Source: Pseudorhizobium pelagicum (GTDB taxonomy: Bacteria > Pseudomonadota > Alphaproteobacteria > Rhizobiales > Rhizobiaceae). From it: a DNA stretch of 64,000 nt. The notes under the pieces were generated by a model that saw only the letters and a program-made list of their open reading frames with translations, ran no database searches and was not told the DNA's origin. Numbering within the stretch: the stretch's first letter is position 1; each line of letters opens with the position of its first letter. The stretch is from positions 87,557-151,556 of the forward strand of contig JOKI01000006.1 in the NCBI GenBank assembly GCA_000722615.1, written 5' to 3'. Shown here in pieces: positions 63,490-64,000 of the stretch. The position numbers and the translations under genes are program-made.

Positions 63490-64000
63490 TCAGGACCTCT
63501 TCAGTTTGGGGTCGAGCGCGTCGCGCAGGCCATCGCCCATCAGGTTGATGGCCAGGACGGTGATCAGGATCGCGAGGCCCGGGAAGGTGACGACCCACCA
63601 GGCGCGCAGGATGAATTCGCGGGCTTCGGCGAGCATCGTGCCCCATTCCGGTGCCGGCGGCTGGGCGCCCATGCCGAGAAAGCCGAGTGCTGCCGCATCC
63701 AGGATCGCGTTCGAGAAGGAGAGCGTCGCCTGGACGATCAGCGGTGCCGTGCAGTTCGGCAGGATCGTCTTGAACATCAGCCGCAGCGGACCTGCGCCGG
63801 CCAGACGCGAGGCCGTCACATAGTCGCGGGACTTTTCGGTCATCACCGCGGCGCGCGTCAGGCGCACGAAGTGCGGCTGCAGCACGAGGGCGATGGCGAT
63901 CATGCCGTTGATCAGCCCGGGTCCGAGGATGGCAACGAGCACCAGGGCCAGCAGCAGCGACGGGAAGGCAAGGATGATATCCATCAGCCGCATGATGACG
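63490..64000 (-). CDS. dppC: Dipeptide ABC transporter permease DppC (partial, runs off the window)
   Basis: The 170 C-terminal residues are present: the permease region from MRLMDIILAFPSLLLALVLV through the EAA-type cytoplasmic loop (SRDYVTASRLAGAGPLRLMF) and the end AINLMGDGLRDALDPKLKRS. Several membrane helices are visible. The N-terminal part lies beyond base 64000. It is one base upstream of dppD. Confidence 0.92.
   Translation of the reverse strand, partial: VIMRLMDIILAFPSLLLALVLVAILGPGLINGMIAIALVLQPHFVRLTRAAVMTEKSRDYVTASRLAGAGPLRLMFKTILPNCTAPLIVQATLSFSNAILDAAALGFLGMGAQPPAPEWGTMLAEAREFILRAWWVVTFPGLAILITVLAINLMGDGLRDALDPKLKRS

Noticed and set aside
1..64000. tRNA, rRNA, CRISPR arrays or replication origins
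   Set aside because: No cloverleaf-like sequence, rRNA signature, regularly spaced repeats or repABC/oriC features were recognised on reading both strands; small regulatory RNAs cannot be excluded by eye.

Overview
This window reads as a member of the Rhizobiaceae or a close relative (Alphaproteobacteria, Hyphomicrobiales). The signs are two imuA-imuB-dnaE2 mutasome cassettes, each behind an alphaproteobacterial LexA box (GTTC-N7-GTTC type); a fused SecDF; a PutA that starts without a ribbon-helix-helix domain and is divergent from an Lrp-type regulator; a leuD/leuB/asd neighbourhood; DUF1236 and DUF6894 proteins; and a GGAAC-N16-CGTT promoter of the EcfG general-stress type. No rRNA, tRNA, CRISPR array, integrase or intact insertion sequence was seen.

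The window falls into two unlike parts that meet at about 33,005-33,015. The left part (1-33.0 kb) looks accessory: loosely packed genes, many non-coding stretches of 0.3-1 kb, several frameshifted genes and a decayed phage-type HNH gene. In order it holds an Rrf2 regulator divergent from a frameshifted FAD oxidoreductase plus a methyltransferase; a PAS-GGDEF-EAL protein; a Flp pilin; an SMR pump; phage debris; a TTG-started S21 gene; a DUF1349 gene; a mirror-image pair of DUF6894 + Crp/Fnr modules (one Crp copy broken); an Hsp20; the first mutasome (minus strand); a detoxification-like stretch (two epoxide-hydrolase-type enzymes, a second Rrf2 gene, an SDR, a broken quinone oxidoreductase); a DUF2161 nuclease-fold protein; a MazEF-type toxin-antitoxin pair; a LysR/cupin/EamA group; and a self-contained DUF1236 stress unit. 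It ends in the C-terminal half of a hybrid histidine kinase.

The right part (33.0-64 kb) looks like conserved chromosome: tightly packed, no broken genes. It starts with only the first ~85 codons of asd, joined out of frame to the kinase remnant, then leuB, a RidA-family gene, leuD, a CitE-like lyase, DUF1737, a zincin, the second mutasome (plus strand), bfd-bfr, putR/putA, an iron alcohol dehydrogenase, a YqaA-type membrane protein, secDF, an alpha-2-macroglobulin/pbpC pair and a dipeptide-type ABC transporter that runs off the end.

Themes that link the genes are DNA damage tolerance (two LexA-controlled mutasomes in opposite orientation about 17 kb apart), redox and electrophile defence (two Rrf2 genes beside reductases or hydrolases), stress physiology (Hsp20, Crp, DUF6894, EcfG promoter), iron storage, proline catabolism with two matching operator palindromes, and envelope defence (A2M + PBP1C). 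The most notable structural feature is the asd::kinase breakpoint, where both genes are truncated at the same point. That fits a replicon or segment fusion (or an assembly join) better than a simple insertion.
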